NCBI GenBank assembly: GCA_034521975.1
Contig: JAXHLR010000005.1
Location: 124,001-188,000, forward strand
From: Acidimicrobiales bacterium
GTDB lineage: Bacteria > Actinomycetota > Acidimicrobiia > Acidimicrobiales > SKKL01
DNA length: 64,000 bases
Direction of reading: 5' to 3'
The notes under the pieces are model-generated. The model worked only from the letters and a program-made list of their open reading frames with translations. It made no database searches and was not told the DNA's origin. The position numbers and the translations under genes are program-made. Below, one piece after another: positions 9,236 through 17,092 of the stretch; position 1 is the stretch's first letter, and every line of letters starts with the position of its first letter.

Positions 9236-10539
9236 GCACGCCGCTGGCCATCGCTGCGGCTGTCGGGTTGCTGGGCGCCAACGGGTTCTTCGTCGCCGCC
9301 GAGTTCGCGCTGCTGGCGGCGCGCCGGTCCCGCATCGAGCAGCTCGCAGCTGAGGGCGATCGCCGCGCGCGTCACGCTCGCGCCGGGCTCAGCGAGCTCT
9401 CGCTCATGCTCGCCGGTGCCCAGCTCGGGATCACCATGTGTTCGCTGGGGCTCGGCATCATCGCCGAGCCGGCGGTGGCCCGGCTCATCGAGTCCGGAAT
9501 CGCTGGTCTCGGCATCGATCTCCCCTCCGGCACCAGCCACGCCATCGCGTTCATCGTGGCGCTGACGATCGTGGTCTTCCTCCACATGGTGGTGGGGGAG
9601 ATGGCCCCCAAGTCCTGGGCCATCTCCCACCCCGAGAAGTCGGCGTTGACCTTGGCGCGACCGTTCCGGGCGTTCGCGGTGGTGTTCCGGCCGGTGATCT
9701 GGTTCCTCAACCGTTCGGCCAACCTGGTGGTGCGGGCAGCAGGGGTCCAACCCCAGGACGAGCTGGCCATGGCCCACTCGTCGGCCGATCTCATCTTGTT
9801 GCTCAACGAGGCGGCCGACGAAGGTTCGCTGGAGCATCACGAGCACGAGCTGCTGTCCCGCTCGATCGAACTCTCCGGTCTGGTCGCGACCGCGGCCATG
9901 ACTCCACGTCCGTCGGTCGTCGCGGTCGATCGGGCGACCCCACTGGTCGAGGTGGAACAGGTGGCGGTGCGCACCGGGCGGTCGCGCATCGTGGTCTACG
10001 ACGGCGACCTCGACCACCCTGTCGGCGTGGTGCATGTGCGTGACCTGCTCACCCACGACGGTGTGCCCCACGCGACGGTCGCCGGCGATCTGGCAGCGCC
10101 GGTGATGGTCACGCCCGATCATCTCGCGCTCGAGGAGCTCTTCCTGCACATGCGCGACCAGCGACGCCACCTGGCCCTGGTGGTTGACGAGCACGGGGTG
10201 GTGCTCGGGCTGATCACCATGGAGGACGTGCTCGAGGAGCTCATCGGCGAGTTCGAGGACGAGTCGGACACCGACGAGACCAAGGTGCAGCGACGGGCCG
10301 ATGGCACCTACGAGCTCGACGGTTCGCTGCGCCCCGACGAGCTGGAGGCCAGCACCGGGGTCCGTCTTCCCGACGGTCAGTGGGACACCGTTGCCGGATT
10401 CCTCACCGCCGAGCTCGGACGGGTCCCGAGCCCCGGCGACCGGGTACAGATCTCCGATTCCACCTTCGAGGTGGTGTCGGTCGACGGGGTGGCGGTGCGC
10501 GAAGTTCGGGTCAGGATCCCCGCGAGCGAGCGGTCCTGA
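9232..10539 (+). CDS. CNNM/CorC (HlyC) family transporter-associated protein, second of the pair
   Basis: This 435-residue paralogue of the preceding gene has the same order of domains: a DUF21 membrane domain beginning with GANGFFVAAEFALLAARRSR and containing VGEMAPKSWAISHPEKSA, a CBS pair with LALVVDEHGVVLGLITMEDV, and a CorC_HlyC C-terminal domain. Its ATG overlaps the stop of the first gene (ATGA), which indicates translational coupling. The tandem arrangement of two CNNM genes is common in Actinobacteria. Probable role: divalent-cation efflux or its regulation at the membrane. It ends six bases from the convergent encapsulin gene; the palindrome CTGATC-gg-GATCAG spans that junction. Confidence 0.88.
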   Translation: MSTPLAIAAAVGLLGANGFFVAAEFALLAARRSRIEQLAAEGDRRARHARAGLSELSLMLAGAQLGITMCSLGLGIIAEPAVARLIESGIAGLGIDLPSGTSHAIAFIVALTIVVFLHMVVGEMAPKSWAISHPEKSALTLARPFRAFAVVFRPVIWFLNRSANLVVRAAGVQPQDELAMAHSSADLILLLNEAADEGSLEHHEHELLSRSIELSGLVATAAMTPRPSVVAVDRATPLVEVEQVAVRTGRSRIVVYDGDLDHPVGVVHVRDLLTHDGVPHATVAGDLAAPVMVTPDHLALEELFLHMRDQRRHLALVVDEHGVVLGLITMEDVLEELIGEFEDESDTDETKVQRRADGTYELDGSLRPDELEASTGVRLPDGQWDTVAGFLTAELGRVPSPGDRVQISDSTFEVVSVDGVAVREVRVRIPASERS

Positions 10540-10545
10540 TCGGGA

Positions 10546-11352
10546 TCAGTGGTAGCGGAGGGCGATGCCGGCTTCGGGTCCGACGGCACGGAAGGTGAAG
10601 CTCTCCTCGAGGTAGAGCGCCACCGTCGACTCGGTGTGGGACCGATAGCCGATCGAGGTGTCCTGGCCCACGACCAACTCGAAGTCGCCGCCCCGCAGGC
10701 TGACGACGATGGCGCCGTTCACCGATGGGGCCCACACGACGGGACCGCCGAGGATCTCACGCACGTGCTGCAGCACCGGATAGCCACCCCGCTGGGTGGT
10801 CTCCATGACGCCTTGGTAGCAGCGGGGGCCCAGGGCGATGCCGTAGGGGCCCTCGACCCCGTCGAGACGGAGTCGCGAGACGGCCTTGGCGACCGAGTGT
10901 GGGTACTCCTCGTAGTCGGAGCTGATGGGAATGCTCTCGTGGGGCGATGCCTCGGCGATGCCGACGATGCCGGCCGCGGGGTACCCGTCGAACACCGCGG
11001 CGTCCTCGGCCAGCGCCAGGCGGCGCGCCGCCTGCGCGACCGGGTCGAGGTCGGGATCGGGAGCCCCCCGCTCGACCGCGTCGAGCTCGGTGCGATCGAG
11101 TTCGAGATCGGTGCGGACCTCGACCAGGGGCTGCAGCTGCCGGAGGGCAGCGTCGACGTTCTCGTGCGGCGACTCGGCCAGTCGGTCGACGCGGCCCGTG
11201 ACCTCGGCTGAGTGCGCCCAGCCCTCGGGACCGGAGAACTCCACCAGCTTTCGGGCAGCGAGGAACTGCCGCAGCACCGAGGCGGCTTCGTCGGTGATCG
11301 CGTCCCAGGCCTGGTCGGGGATCGGTGCCAGGTGTCGCATCAGGTGGTTCAT
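10546..11352 (-). CDS. Family 1 encapsulin shell protein
   Basis: This 268-residue protein is an HK97-fold encapsulin (linocin M18 family), which self-assembles into a protein nanocompartment. Family features are the N-terminal MNHLMRHLAPIPDQAWDAI, the EGPYGIALGP stretch, and VVWAPSVNGAIVVS followed by GQDTSIGY near the C-terminus. The length is usual for the family. Its ATG overlaps the stop of the upstream ferritin-like gene (ATGA), so shell and cargo are translated together. The cargo ends with a loading peptide, which makes an iron-storage compartment the clear reading. No other cargo gene is visible next to it. Confidence 0.94.
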   Translation of the reverse strand: MNHLMRHLAPIPDQAWDAITDEAASVLRQFLAARKLVEFSGPEGWAHSAEVTGRVDRLAESPHENVDAALRQLQPLVEVRTDLELDRTELDAVERGAPDPDLDPVAQAARRLALAEDAAVFDGYPAAGIVGIAEASPHESIPISSDYEEYPHSVAKAVSRLRLDGVEGPYGIALGPRCYQGVMETTQRGGYPVLQHVREILGGPVVWAPSVNGAIVVSLRGGDFELVVGQDTSIGYRSHTESTVALYLEESFTFRAVGPEAGIALRYH

Positions 11353-11741
11353 TGCAGCTCTTCTCCTCGCAGGTTGCCCATCCCGAGCGAATCGGCGGCG
11401 GTCGCGGAGGGGCGCTCAGGGGATTCGGCGTCGGACATGGCTTCGGCCTCGGCCTCGGTGATCGGTCCCTCGGAGTACAGGTAGGTGCGCAGCTGCTCGT
11501 CGAAGGTGGGGTCGTTGCGGCGCAGCCACTCCAGGATCATCGCCGCATGCTCCTTCTCCTCGTCGCGGTTGTGGGCGAGGATGGCCCGCAACTCGTCGTC
11601 GTCGGTGGCGTCGACCCGCTGGTCGTACCAGTCGACCGCCTCGAGCTCCTCCATGAGCGAGGTGATCGCCCGGTGGTGGTCCATCGTCTCGGCTCGTAGA
11701 CGCTCGATCGGTTCGTGATACCCCTCGCTGGCCACAGGCAT
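11349..11741 (-). CDS. Encapsulated ferritin-like protein (EncFtn) with encapsulin-targeting peptide
   Basis: This is a 130-residue cargo ferroxidase. It has the two-helix EncFtn core, with LMEELEAVDWYDQR carrying the iron-ligand Glu at residue 32 and NRDEEKEHAAMILEW carrying Glu62 and His65; these positions match the ferroxidase ligands described for the Rhodospirillum rubrum protein. A disordered acidic tail leads to DSLGMGNLRG, a typical encapsulin-targeting peptide. Family knowledge says it oxidises Fe(II) and feeds iron into the shell. AAGGAGG sits just before the ATG at 11741, so a GTG two codons downstream (11735), giving a start like ASEGYHEP, has better spacing and may be the true start. 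The stop overlaps the encapsulin start. Confidence 0.94.
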   Translation of the reverse strand: MPVASEGYHEPIERLRAETMDHHRAITSLMEELEAVDWYDQRVDATDDDELRAILAHNRDEEKEHAAMILEWLRRNDPTFDEQLRTYLYSEGPITEAEAEAMSDAESPERPSATAADSLGMGNLRGEELQ

Positions 11742-11893
11742 CTCCTCCTTCGCGGTGTCCGCATCCTGGCACGATCGGGTCCGCGATGTCGTACGCGGTC
11801 TGGTCGTGTCCACTGGTGCCCCTATGGCTACGTCATGAGACAAGATCTCAAACATCGGCGGTGCGGGTCTCCGGCGGGTCGGACGACCGTCGC

Positions 11894-11899
11894 TAGGGT
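11894..11899 (+). promoter_or_regulatory. -10 box (TAGGGT), leaderless promoter of the MscS gene
   Basis: TAGGGT lies eight bases before GTG 11908. This favours GTG 11908 over the in-frame ATG at 11911. Confidence 0.55.
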
Positions 11900-11907
11900 G
11901 GTCGATC

Positions 11908-13017
11908 GTGATGCTGACCCAGGTCGTGGAACCCGATGTCGTGGATGCCTGTGGCGAGGAACCCAGCTGGGTGTGCCGCTGGGTGCTCGAGAACACCGAG
12001 AGCTCGTCGCTGGCCACCGCCGCCGACTTCCTGCTGGCCCGCCCCGCCAAGATCCTGGTCATCCTCGTGGTGGCCTGGATCCTCAACCGGTTGGTGCGCC
12101 GGGCCATCCGAAGGTTCACCCAGCACCTGGCCGAGCCCGACGTGCGCAGCCTCGGGGCCTTCAGCCGATTCACCCCTTCGGTGTTCGCCCCTCCGACCGA
12201 GGTCGACCTCCGCGCCGCCGCCCGGGCCGAGACCCTCGACAGCGTGCTGCGCAGTCTGAGCACTGCTGTCATCTGGGTCTTCGCCGGGCTGATGGCCCTC
12301 GGGCAGCTGGACATCAACCTCGGTCCACTGATCGCCGGTGCCGGTGTCGCTGGGGTCGCGATCGGCTTCGGCGCGCAGAGCCTGGTGAAGGACTTCCTGA
12401 GCGGCATCTTCATGCTCATCGAGGACCAGTACGGGGTGGGTGACGTGATCGACGTGGGGGAGGCGATCGGGGTCGTCGAGGGGGTCACATTGCGCACCAC
12501 CAGGATCCGGGGGCTCGACGGTTCGGTGTGGCACGTTCCCAACGGTGGGATCGCCAGGGTCGGCAACCTCTCCCAGGAGTGGTCGCGGGCGCTGCTCGAC
12601 ATCGAGGTCGCCTACGGCACCGACCTCACCCTCGCCCGCGAGGTCATCCTCACGGTCGCGCTCGAGGTTCAGCGCGATCCCGCCTGGGCCGAGCTGATCC
12701 TCGAACCCCCCGAGATCTGGGGGATCGAGTCGCTCGGTGCCGACGGCGTGGCCATCCGGCTGGTGGTCACCACCAAGCCGGGCGAGCAGTGGGGCCTGCA
12801 GCGCGAGCTGCGGGGACGCATCAAGGACACCTTCGACCGCGAAGGGATCGAGATCCCGTTCCCACAGCGCACCGTGTGGTTCCGCGACGAGTCCGGGGGC
12901 GAGGGGTCCGGTGGCGAGGGGGCAGAGCAGGCGTCGCCGCCGCCGGAGCCCTCGTCCGAGGCGACCCATCCCGAGGCCCACACCGCCAAGGGCGACCGGG
13001 CCGAAGGCGGCGAATGA
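11908..13017 (+). CDS. MscS family mechanosensitive ion channel
   Basis: This 369-residue membrane protein is a small-conductance mechanosensitive channel that opens under membrane tension and releases solutes after osmotic downshock. It shows the pore-lining helix LIAGAGVAGVAIGFGAQSLV followed by KDFLSGIFMLIEDQYGVGD and the MscS beta domain (VRTTRIRGLDG-type segment, VPNGGI). The first 60 residues contain one additional transmembrane helix, and the C-terminus is a Gly/Glu/Ser/Pro-rich tail of about 45 residues with no recognisable domain. The start is GTG 11908 because of the -10 box spacing. It is divergent from the encapsulin operon, with no obvious functional link. Confidence 0.9.
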   Translation: MMLTQVVEPDVVDACGEEPSWVCRWVLENTESSSLATAADFLLARPAKILVILVVAWILNRLVRRAIRRFTQHLAEPDVRSLGAFSRFTPSVFAPPTEVDLRAAARAETLDSVLRSLSTAVIWVFAGLMALGQLDINLGPLIAGAGVAGVAIGFGAQSLVKDFLSGIFMLIEDQYGVGDVIDVGEAIGVVEGVTLRTTRIRGLDGSVWHVPNGGIARVGNLSQEWSRALLDIEVAYGTDLTLAREVILTVALEVQRDPAWAELILEPPEIWGIESLGADGVAIRLVVTTKPGEQWGLQRELRGRIKDTFDREGIEIPFPQRTVWFRDESGGEGSGGEGAEQASPPPEPSSEATHPEAHTAKGDRAEGGE

Positions 13018-13029
13018 CCCGGCGTCGGA

Positions 13030-15606
13030 TCAGGCCGGTTCGAGGCTGACCTCGACCTGGGGTGTTGCTGTCGACTCGTCGACCACGCCCGTCACCTCGG
13101 CCACGTTGCCCGCCTCGCACACGTCGCGCCGCACCAGCTCGAACGCCGCGAGCGCGGCCTCGGGTGCGGTGACCTCGGCCCGTTCGACCGCGGTGCGCAA
13201 CGAGCGCTTGGCCTCGGTCTTGGACCGCCGGATCTCGCCGAGCACGGTGGCGGCCACGTCGAGCAGCGCCGGGTCGGCGTCGGCGTGGTCGCCCAGCTCG
13301 GACACGGTCGGCCAGGCCGCGCGGTGCACCGAACCCGGCTGCCACCACGACCAGACCTCCTCGGTCACGAAGGGCAGGAACGGGGCGAACAGGCGCAGCA
13401 GTGCCGACAGCGCCAGTTCGAGCGCGGTCTGTGCCGACCGGGCAGCGTCGTCGCCGAAGGCGCCGTAGGCCCGTCCCTTCACCAGCTCGAGGTAGTCGTC
13501 GCAGAAGCTCCAGAAGAAGGTCTCGGTGCGCTCGAGGGCCCGGGCGTAGTCGAAGTCGTCGAACGCCCTCGTGGCCTCGTCGATCAGCGCCCCCAGCCGC
13601 ACCAGCATCGCCCGGTCGAGCGGTTCGGTGACCGCCGCCGGATCCGTGCTGGCGCCGAGGTCGCGTTCTCCGCCAAGTCCCAGCGCGAAGCGACTGGCGT
13701 TGAGGATCTTGATGGCGAGGCGTCGGCCGACCTTCATCTGGCCGTCGTCGAAGGCGGTGTCGGTGCCCGGCCGGCCCGACGCGGCCCAGTAGCGGACGGC
13801 GTCGGAGCCGTACTGCTCCAACAGGTCGAGGGGCGTGACGACGTTGCCCTTCGACTTGGACATCTTCTTGCGGTCGGGGTCGAGCACCCACCCCGAGATG
13901 GCGGCGTTGGACCACGGCACCTCGTTCAGCTCGAGGTGCGATCGCACCACTGTGGAGAACAGCCAGGTGCGGATGATGTCGTGGGCCTGGGGTCGGAGGT
14001 CCATCGGGTAGGTGCGCTCGAAGAGGTCGGGGTCCTCTTCCCAGCCGGTGGCGAGCAATGGGGTCAGCGAGGAGGTGGCCCAGGTGTCCATGACGTCGGG
14101 GTCGCTGGTGAATCCGCTGGGGACGTCTCGCTGGTCTTCGGTGTAGCCGGCGGGCACGTCGTCGGACGGATCGATCGGCAGGGCGGCTTCGTCGGGGACG
14201 ATGGGGTCGTCGAAGCGGGGCTCGCCGTGCTCGTCGAGGCGGTACCAGACCGGGATGGGCACCCCGAAGAAGCGTTGGCGGCTGACCAACCAGTCGCCGT
14301 TGAGCCCGTTGACCCAGGACTCGTAGCGTGAGCGCATGTACGGCGGGTGCCAGGTGATCTCGGTCCCGCGGGCGAGCAGCGCCTCGCGGAGGTCCTGGTC
14401 GCGGCCGCCGTTGCGGATGTACCACTGGCGGGTGGTGACGATCTCGAGTGGTTTGTCGCCCTTCTCGAAGAACTTCACCGCGTGGGTGATCGGGCGGGGT
14501 TCGCCGACCAGCTCGCCCGACTCGTCCAACAGCTCGACGATGCGCTTCTGGGCCGAGAACACGGTCTTGCCGGCCAGTTCGGCGTAGACGTGGGCGCCGG
14601 AGCCCTCGATGCCGGGGGGCGGCTCGTGGTGGAACCGGCCGTCCCAACCGATGACGGCACGGACCGGCAGGTCGAGCTCGCGCCACCAGGTGACGTCGGT
14701 GGTGTCGCCGAACGTGCAGATCATGGCGATGCCCGAGCCCTTCTCCGGGTCGGCCAGCTCGTGGGCCATGACCGGCACCTCGACCCCGAACAGGGGCGTG
14801 GTGACCGTCGAGCCGAACAGCGGTTGATAGCGCTCGTCATCGGGATGGGCGACGAGGGCGACGCAGGCCGGGAGCAGCTCGGGGCGGGTGGTCTCGATGA
14901 CGACGTCGCCGCCGTCGTGGCGGTGGAAGGTCAACGAGTGGTAGGCGCCGGGACGCTCGCGGTCCTCGAGCTCGGCTTGGGCGACCGCCGTGCGGAAGGT
15001 GACGTCCCACAGGCACGGTGCCTCGGTCTGGTAGGCCTCGCCCCTCGACAGGTTGCGGAGGAACGCCCGCTGGGCGGCGCGCTGGGAACGGTCGTCGATC
15101 GTGGCGTAGGTGAGGTGCCAGTCGACCGAGAGGCCCAAGTGGCGCCAGAGGTTCTCGAACGCTCGCTCGTCCTCGACGGTGAGCCGGTGGCACAGCTCGA
15201 CGAAGTTGGGCCGCGACACCGCGATCTGGTCCTTGCCCGGGTGCTCGGGCGGTTCGAAGTCGGGATCGTGGTGCAGCGACGGATCGCAGCGCACCCCGAA
15301 GTAGTTCTGGACCCGTCGCTCGGTGGGCAGACCGTTGTCGTCCCAGCCCATGGGGTAGAAGACCTCACGCCCGCGCATCCGCTGGTAGCGGGCGATGGTG
15401 TCGGTGTGGGTGTAGCTGAACACGTGACCGACGTGCAGCGAGCCGCTGACCGTTGGAGGCGGCGTGTCGATGGCGAAGACCTGCTCGCGGCTCTTGGTGC
15501 GGTCGAAGCGGTAGGTGTGCTGGTCGTCCCATACCGTGTCCCACCGCTCCTCGAGGCCGTCGAGGGTGGGTGTGTCGGGGATGCGGCGCGGGGTCGGGGT
15601 GCTCAC
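13030..15606 (-). CDS. valS: Valine-tRNA ligase
   Basis: This class I aminoacyl-tRNA synthetase of 858 residues charges tRNA-Val. It has the HIGH motif as HVGH (58-61), an editing (CP1) domain with RPELLPACVALVAHP, the KMSKS motif (KKMSKSKGN, about 578-586) and the anticodon-binding domain with many Trp and Phe residues (FWSFCDDYLELVK). A short C-terminal part follows, with little of the long coiled coil seen in other ValRS; the length fits the compact actinobacterial/archaeal-like form. The GTG start at 15606 lies eight bases from a TAGCCT -10 box with no Shine-Dalgarno. It is divergent from cysS, with 58 bases between the starts. Confidence 0.95.
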   Translation of the reverse strand: MSTPTPRRIPDTPTLDGLEERWDTVWDDQHTYRFDRTKSREQVFAIDTPPPTVSGSLHVGHVFSYTHTDTIARYQRMRGREVFYPMGWDDNGLPTERRVQNYFGVRCDPSLHHDPDFEPPEHPGKDQIAVSRPNFVELCHRLTVEDERAFENLWRHLGLSVDWHLTYATIDDRSQRAAQRAFLRNLSRGEAYQTEAPCLWDVTFRTAVAQAELEDRERPGAYHSLTFHRHDGGDVVIETTRPELLPACVALVAHPDDERYQPLFGSTVTTPLFGVEVPVMAHELADPEKGSGIAMICTFGDTTDVTWWRELDLPVRAVIGWDGRFHHEPPPGIEGSGAHVYAELAGKTVFSAQKRIVELLDESGELVGEPRPITHAVKFFEKGDKPLEIVTTRQWYIRNGGRDQDLREALLARGTEITWHPPYMRSRYESWVNGLNGDWLVSRQRFFGVPIPVWYRLDEHGEPRFDDPIVPDEAALPIDPSDDVPAGYTEDQRDVPSGFTSDPDVMDTWATSSLTPLLATGWEEDPDLFERTYPMDLRPQAHDIIRTWLFSTVVRSHLELNEVPWSNAAISGWVLDPDRKKMSKSKGNVVTPLDLLEQYGSDAVRYWAASGRPGTDTAFDDGQMKVGRRLAIKILNASRFALGLGGERDLGASTDPAAVTEPLDRAMLVRLGALIDEATRAFDDFDYARALERTETFFWSFCDDYLELVKGRAYGAFGDDAARSAQTALELALSALLRLFAPFLPFVTEEVWSWWQPGSVHRAAWPTVSELGDHADADPALLDVAATVLGEIRRSKTEAKRSLRTAVERAEVTAPEAALAAFELVRRDVCEAGNVAEVTGVVDESTATPQVEVSLEPA

Positions 15607-15614
15607 GACGCGAC

Positions 15615-15620
15615 AGGCTA
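15615..15620 (-). promoter_or_regulatory. -10 box (TAGCCT), leaderless promoter of valS
   Basis: TAGCCT on the minus strand lies eight bases before the GTG start of valS. Confidence 0.55.
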
Positions 15621-15651
15621 CAAGTCGGCCGACCGGGGCTCCGAAGCGGGT

Positions 15652-15657
15652 TAGCGT
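15652..15657 (+). promoter_or_regulatory. -10 box (TAGCGT), leaderless promoter of cysS
   Basis: TAGCGT lies seven bases before GTG 15665, which decides that start against an in-frame GTG at 15656 that overlaps the box. Confidence 0.6.
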
Positions 15658-15664
15658 GGACCTC

Positions 15665-17017
15665 GTGATTCGCCTCTACGACACCGCCACCGGCACGGTC
15701 GTGCCGCTCGAACCCAGGGACCCCGGCAAGGTGTCGATGTATGTCTGTGGTCCCACGGTGTATGGCCCGGCCCACGTCGGCCACGGCCGCATGACGTTGG
15801 TGTTCGACGTGTTGCGTCGCTATCTCGAGTGGTCGGGGCTCGAGGTGGACCACGCCTCGAACATCACCGATATCGACGACCAGATCATCAACAAGGCCAA
15901 CGAGGAGGGCCGGTCCACCACGGCGGTGGCCGAGCAGTACGAGCGCGAGTGGTTCGCCGCCATGGACGCCATCGGGGTGGCTCGTCCCCACCACAGTCCT
16001 CACGCCACCGAGTGGGTCGATCAGATGGTCGAGCTCATCGGCGGGCTCGTCGAGTCGGGTCACGCCTATGAGATCTCCGACGGCGTGTACCTCGAGGTGT
16101 CCACCGTCGAGGGCTACGGCCAGCTCGCCCGCCAGGACCTCGATTCGTTGCAGGCGGGCGCCCGGGTCGAGGCCAACGACGAGAAGCGCTCCCCGGTCGA
16201 CTTCGTCCTGTGGAAGAAGTCGAAACCCGATGAGCCGAGCTGGCCGTCGCCGTGGGGCGATGGCCGGCCCGGATGGCACACCGAGTGCGTGGTGATGTCG
16301 CTGGGGCTGTTGGGCGAGGGCTTCGACCTGCACGGCGGCGGCATCGACCTGCGCTTCCCCCACCACGAGAACGAGCGGGCCCAGGCCGTGGCTCTGGGCC
16401 GCCCCTTTGCCCGGCACTGGGTGCACAACGGGTTCGTCGAGGTCGACGGCGAGAAGATGTCGAAGTCGCTCGGCAACTTCGTCAACCTGCCCGACCTGGT
16501 GGCCAGCACCGACCCGCGCGCCTACCGGATGCTGGTGCTGCGGTCGCACTACCGCTCGCCGATGGAGGTCACCAAGGACTCGATCGCCGACGCCCGCCAG
16601 GCGGTCCAGCGCCTCGACGCCTTCGCTCGCCGCACCGCCGATCTGGCCAAGGTCGGTCCCGACCCTGCCACGATCGAGCAGTTCCGCGCCCTGATGGACG
16701 ACGACCTCAACACCGCGGGAGCGCTCGACGTGGTGTTCCGGACCGTGCGTGCGGTCCATCAGGCGCTCGACATGGACGACGAGACCACCGCCGAGCCGTT
16801 GGCGGCAGCGGTGGGGTCGATGTGTGCGGCGGTCGGGCTCGGGCTCTCCGAGGAGCCCGACGAGGTGCCCGAGGAGATCATCGCCAAGGCCGAACAGCGC
16901 GAGGAGGCCCGCGCGGCGAAGGACTTCGCCACCGCCGACGCGCTGCGTGACGAGGTCCAGGCAGCGGGCTGGGTGCTCGACGACGGCCCCTCCGGCACCA
17001 CGATCCGTCGGGGTTGA
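15665..17017 (+). CDS. cysS: Cysteine-tRNA ligase
   Basis: This 450-residue class I synthetase charges tRNA-Cys. The N-terminus MIRLYDTATGTVVPLEP is followed by MYVCGPTVYGPAHVGH, which holds the first zinc-ligand Cys (28) and the HIGH motif (37-40). The other zinc ligands appear in WHTECVVMS and HHENERAQ, and the KMSKS motif is EKMSKSLGNF at about 264. The C-terminal DALR-type helical domain ends with a small domain (GWVLDDGPSGTTIRRG). The paralogue MshC (mycothiol ligase) lacks this complete tail, so cysS is the better call. It is transcribed from a leaderless promoter opposite valS. Confidence 0.93.
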   Translation: MIRLYDTATGTVVPLEPRDPGKVSMYVCGPTVYGPAHVGHGRMTLVFDVLRRYLEWSGLEVDHASNITDIDDQIINKANEEGRSTTAVAEQYEREWFAAMDAIGVARPHHSPHATEWVDQMVELIGGLVESGHAYEISDGVYLEVSTVEGYGQLARQDLDSLQAGARVEANDEKRSPVDFVLWKKSKPDEPSWPSPWGDGRPGWHTECVVMSLGLLGEGFDLHGGGIDLRFPHHENERAQAVALGRPFARHWVHNGFVEVDGEKMSKSLGNFVNLPDLVASTDPRAYRMLVLRSHYRSPMEVTKDSIADARQAVQRLDAFARRTADLAKVGPDPATIEQFRALMDDDLNTAGALDVVFRTVRAVHQALDMDDETTAEPLAAAVGSMCAAVGLGLSEEPDEVPEEIIAKAEQREEARAAKDFATADALRDEVQAAGWVLDDGPSGTTIRRG

Positions 17018-17032
17018 GACCCACACCGCCGA

Positions 17033-17038
17033 TAGGAT
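17033..17038 (+). promoter_or_regulatory. -10 box (TAGGAT) of the acyl-CoA dehydrogenase at 17093
   Basis: TAGGAT would place a transcription start near 17045, giving a leader of about 48 bases. A TTGAGA upstream at 17014 is spaced only 13 bases away, so no convincing -35 box is present. Confidence 0.4.
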
Positions 17039-17047
17039 GGGCCCAAG

Positions 17048-17059
17048 TACCGACCGGTA
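17048..17059 (+). promoter_or_regulatory. Inverted repeat TACCG-ac-CGGTA, candidate operator
   Basis: Two perfect 5-bp arms around two bases lie just downstream of the predicted transcription start of the acyl-CoA dehydrogenase gene. TetR-type fatty-acid regulators bind palindromes of this size at such positions, but the regulator is not identified. Confidence 0.4.
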
Positions 17060-17092
17060 ACACCTCACTCTCTCGACCAGAAAGCGGTCGCC

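Noticed and set aside
10530-10550. CTGATC-gg-GATCAG at the junction of CNNM and encapsulin genes
   Set aside because: A 6-bp palindrome with a two-base centre over two stop codons is too weak to call a terminator.
15656-15664. GTG 15656 as start of cysS
   Set aside because: It overlaps the -10 box. GTG 15665 gives the canonical MIRLYDTATG N-terminus.
17014-17038. A TTGAGA/TAGGAT sigma-70 promoter before the acyl-CoA dehydrogenase
   Set aside because: The spacer is 13 bases, too short for a standard -35/-10 pair; only the -10 box is kept.
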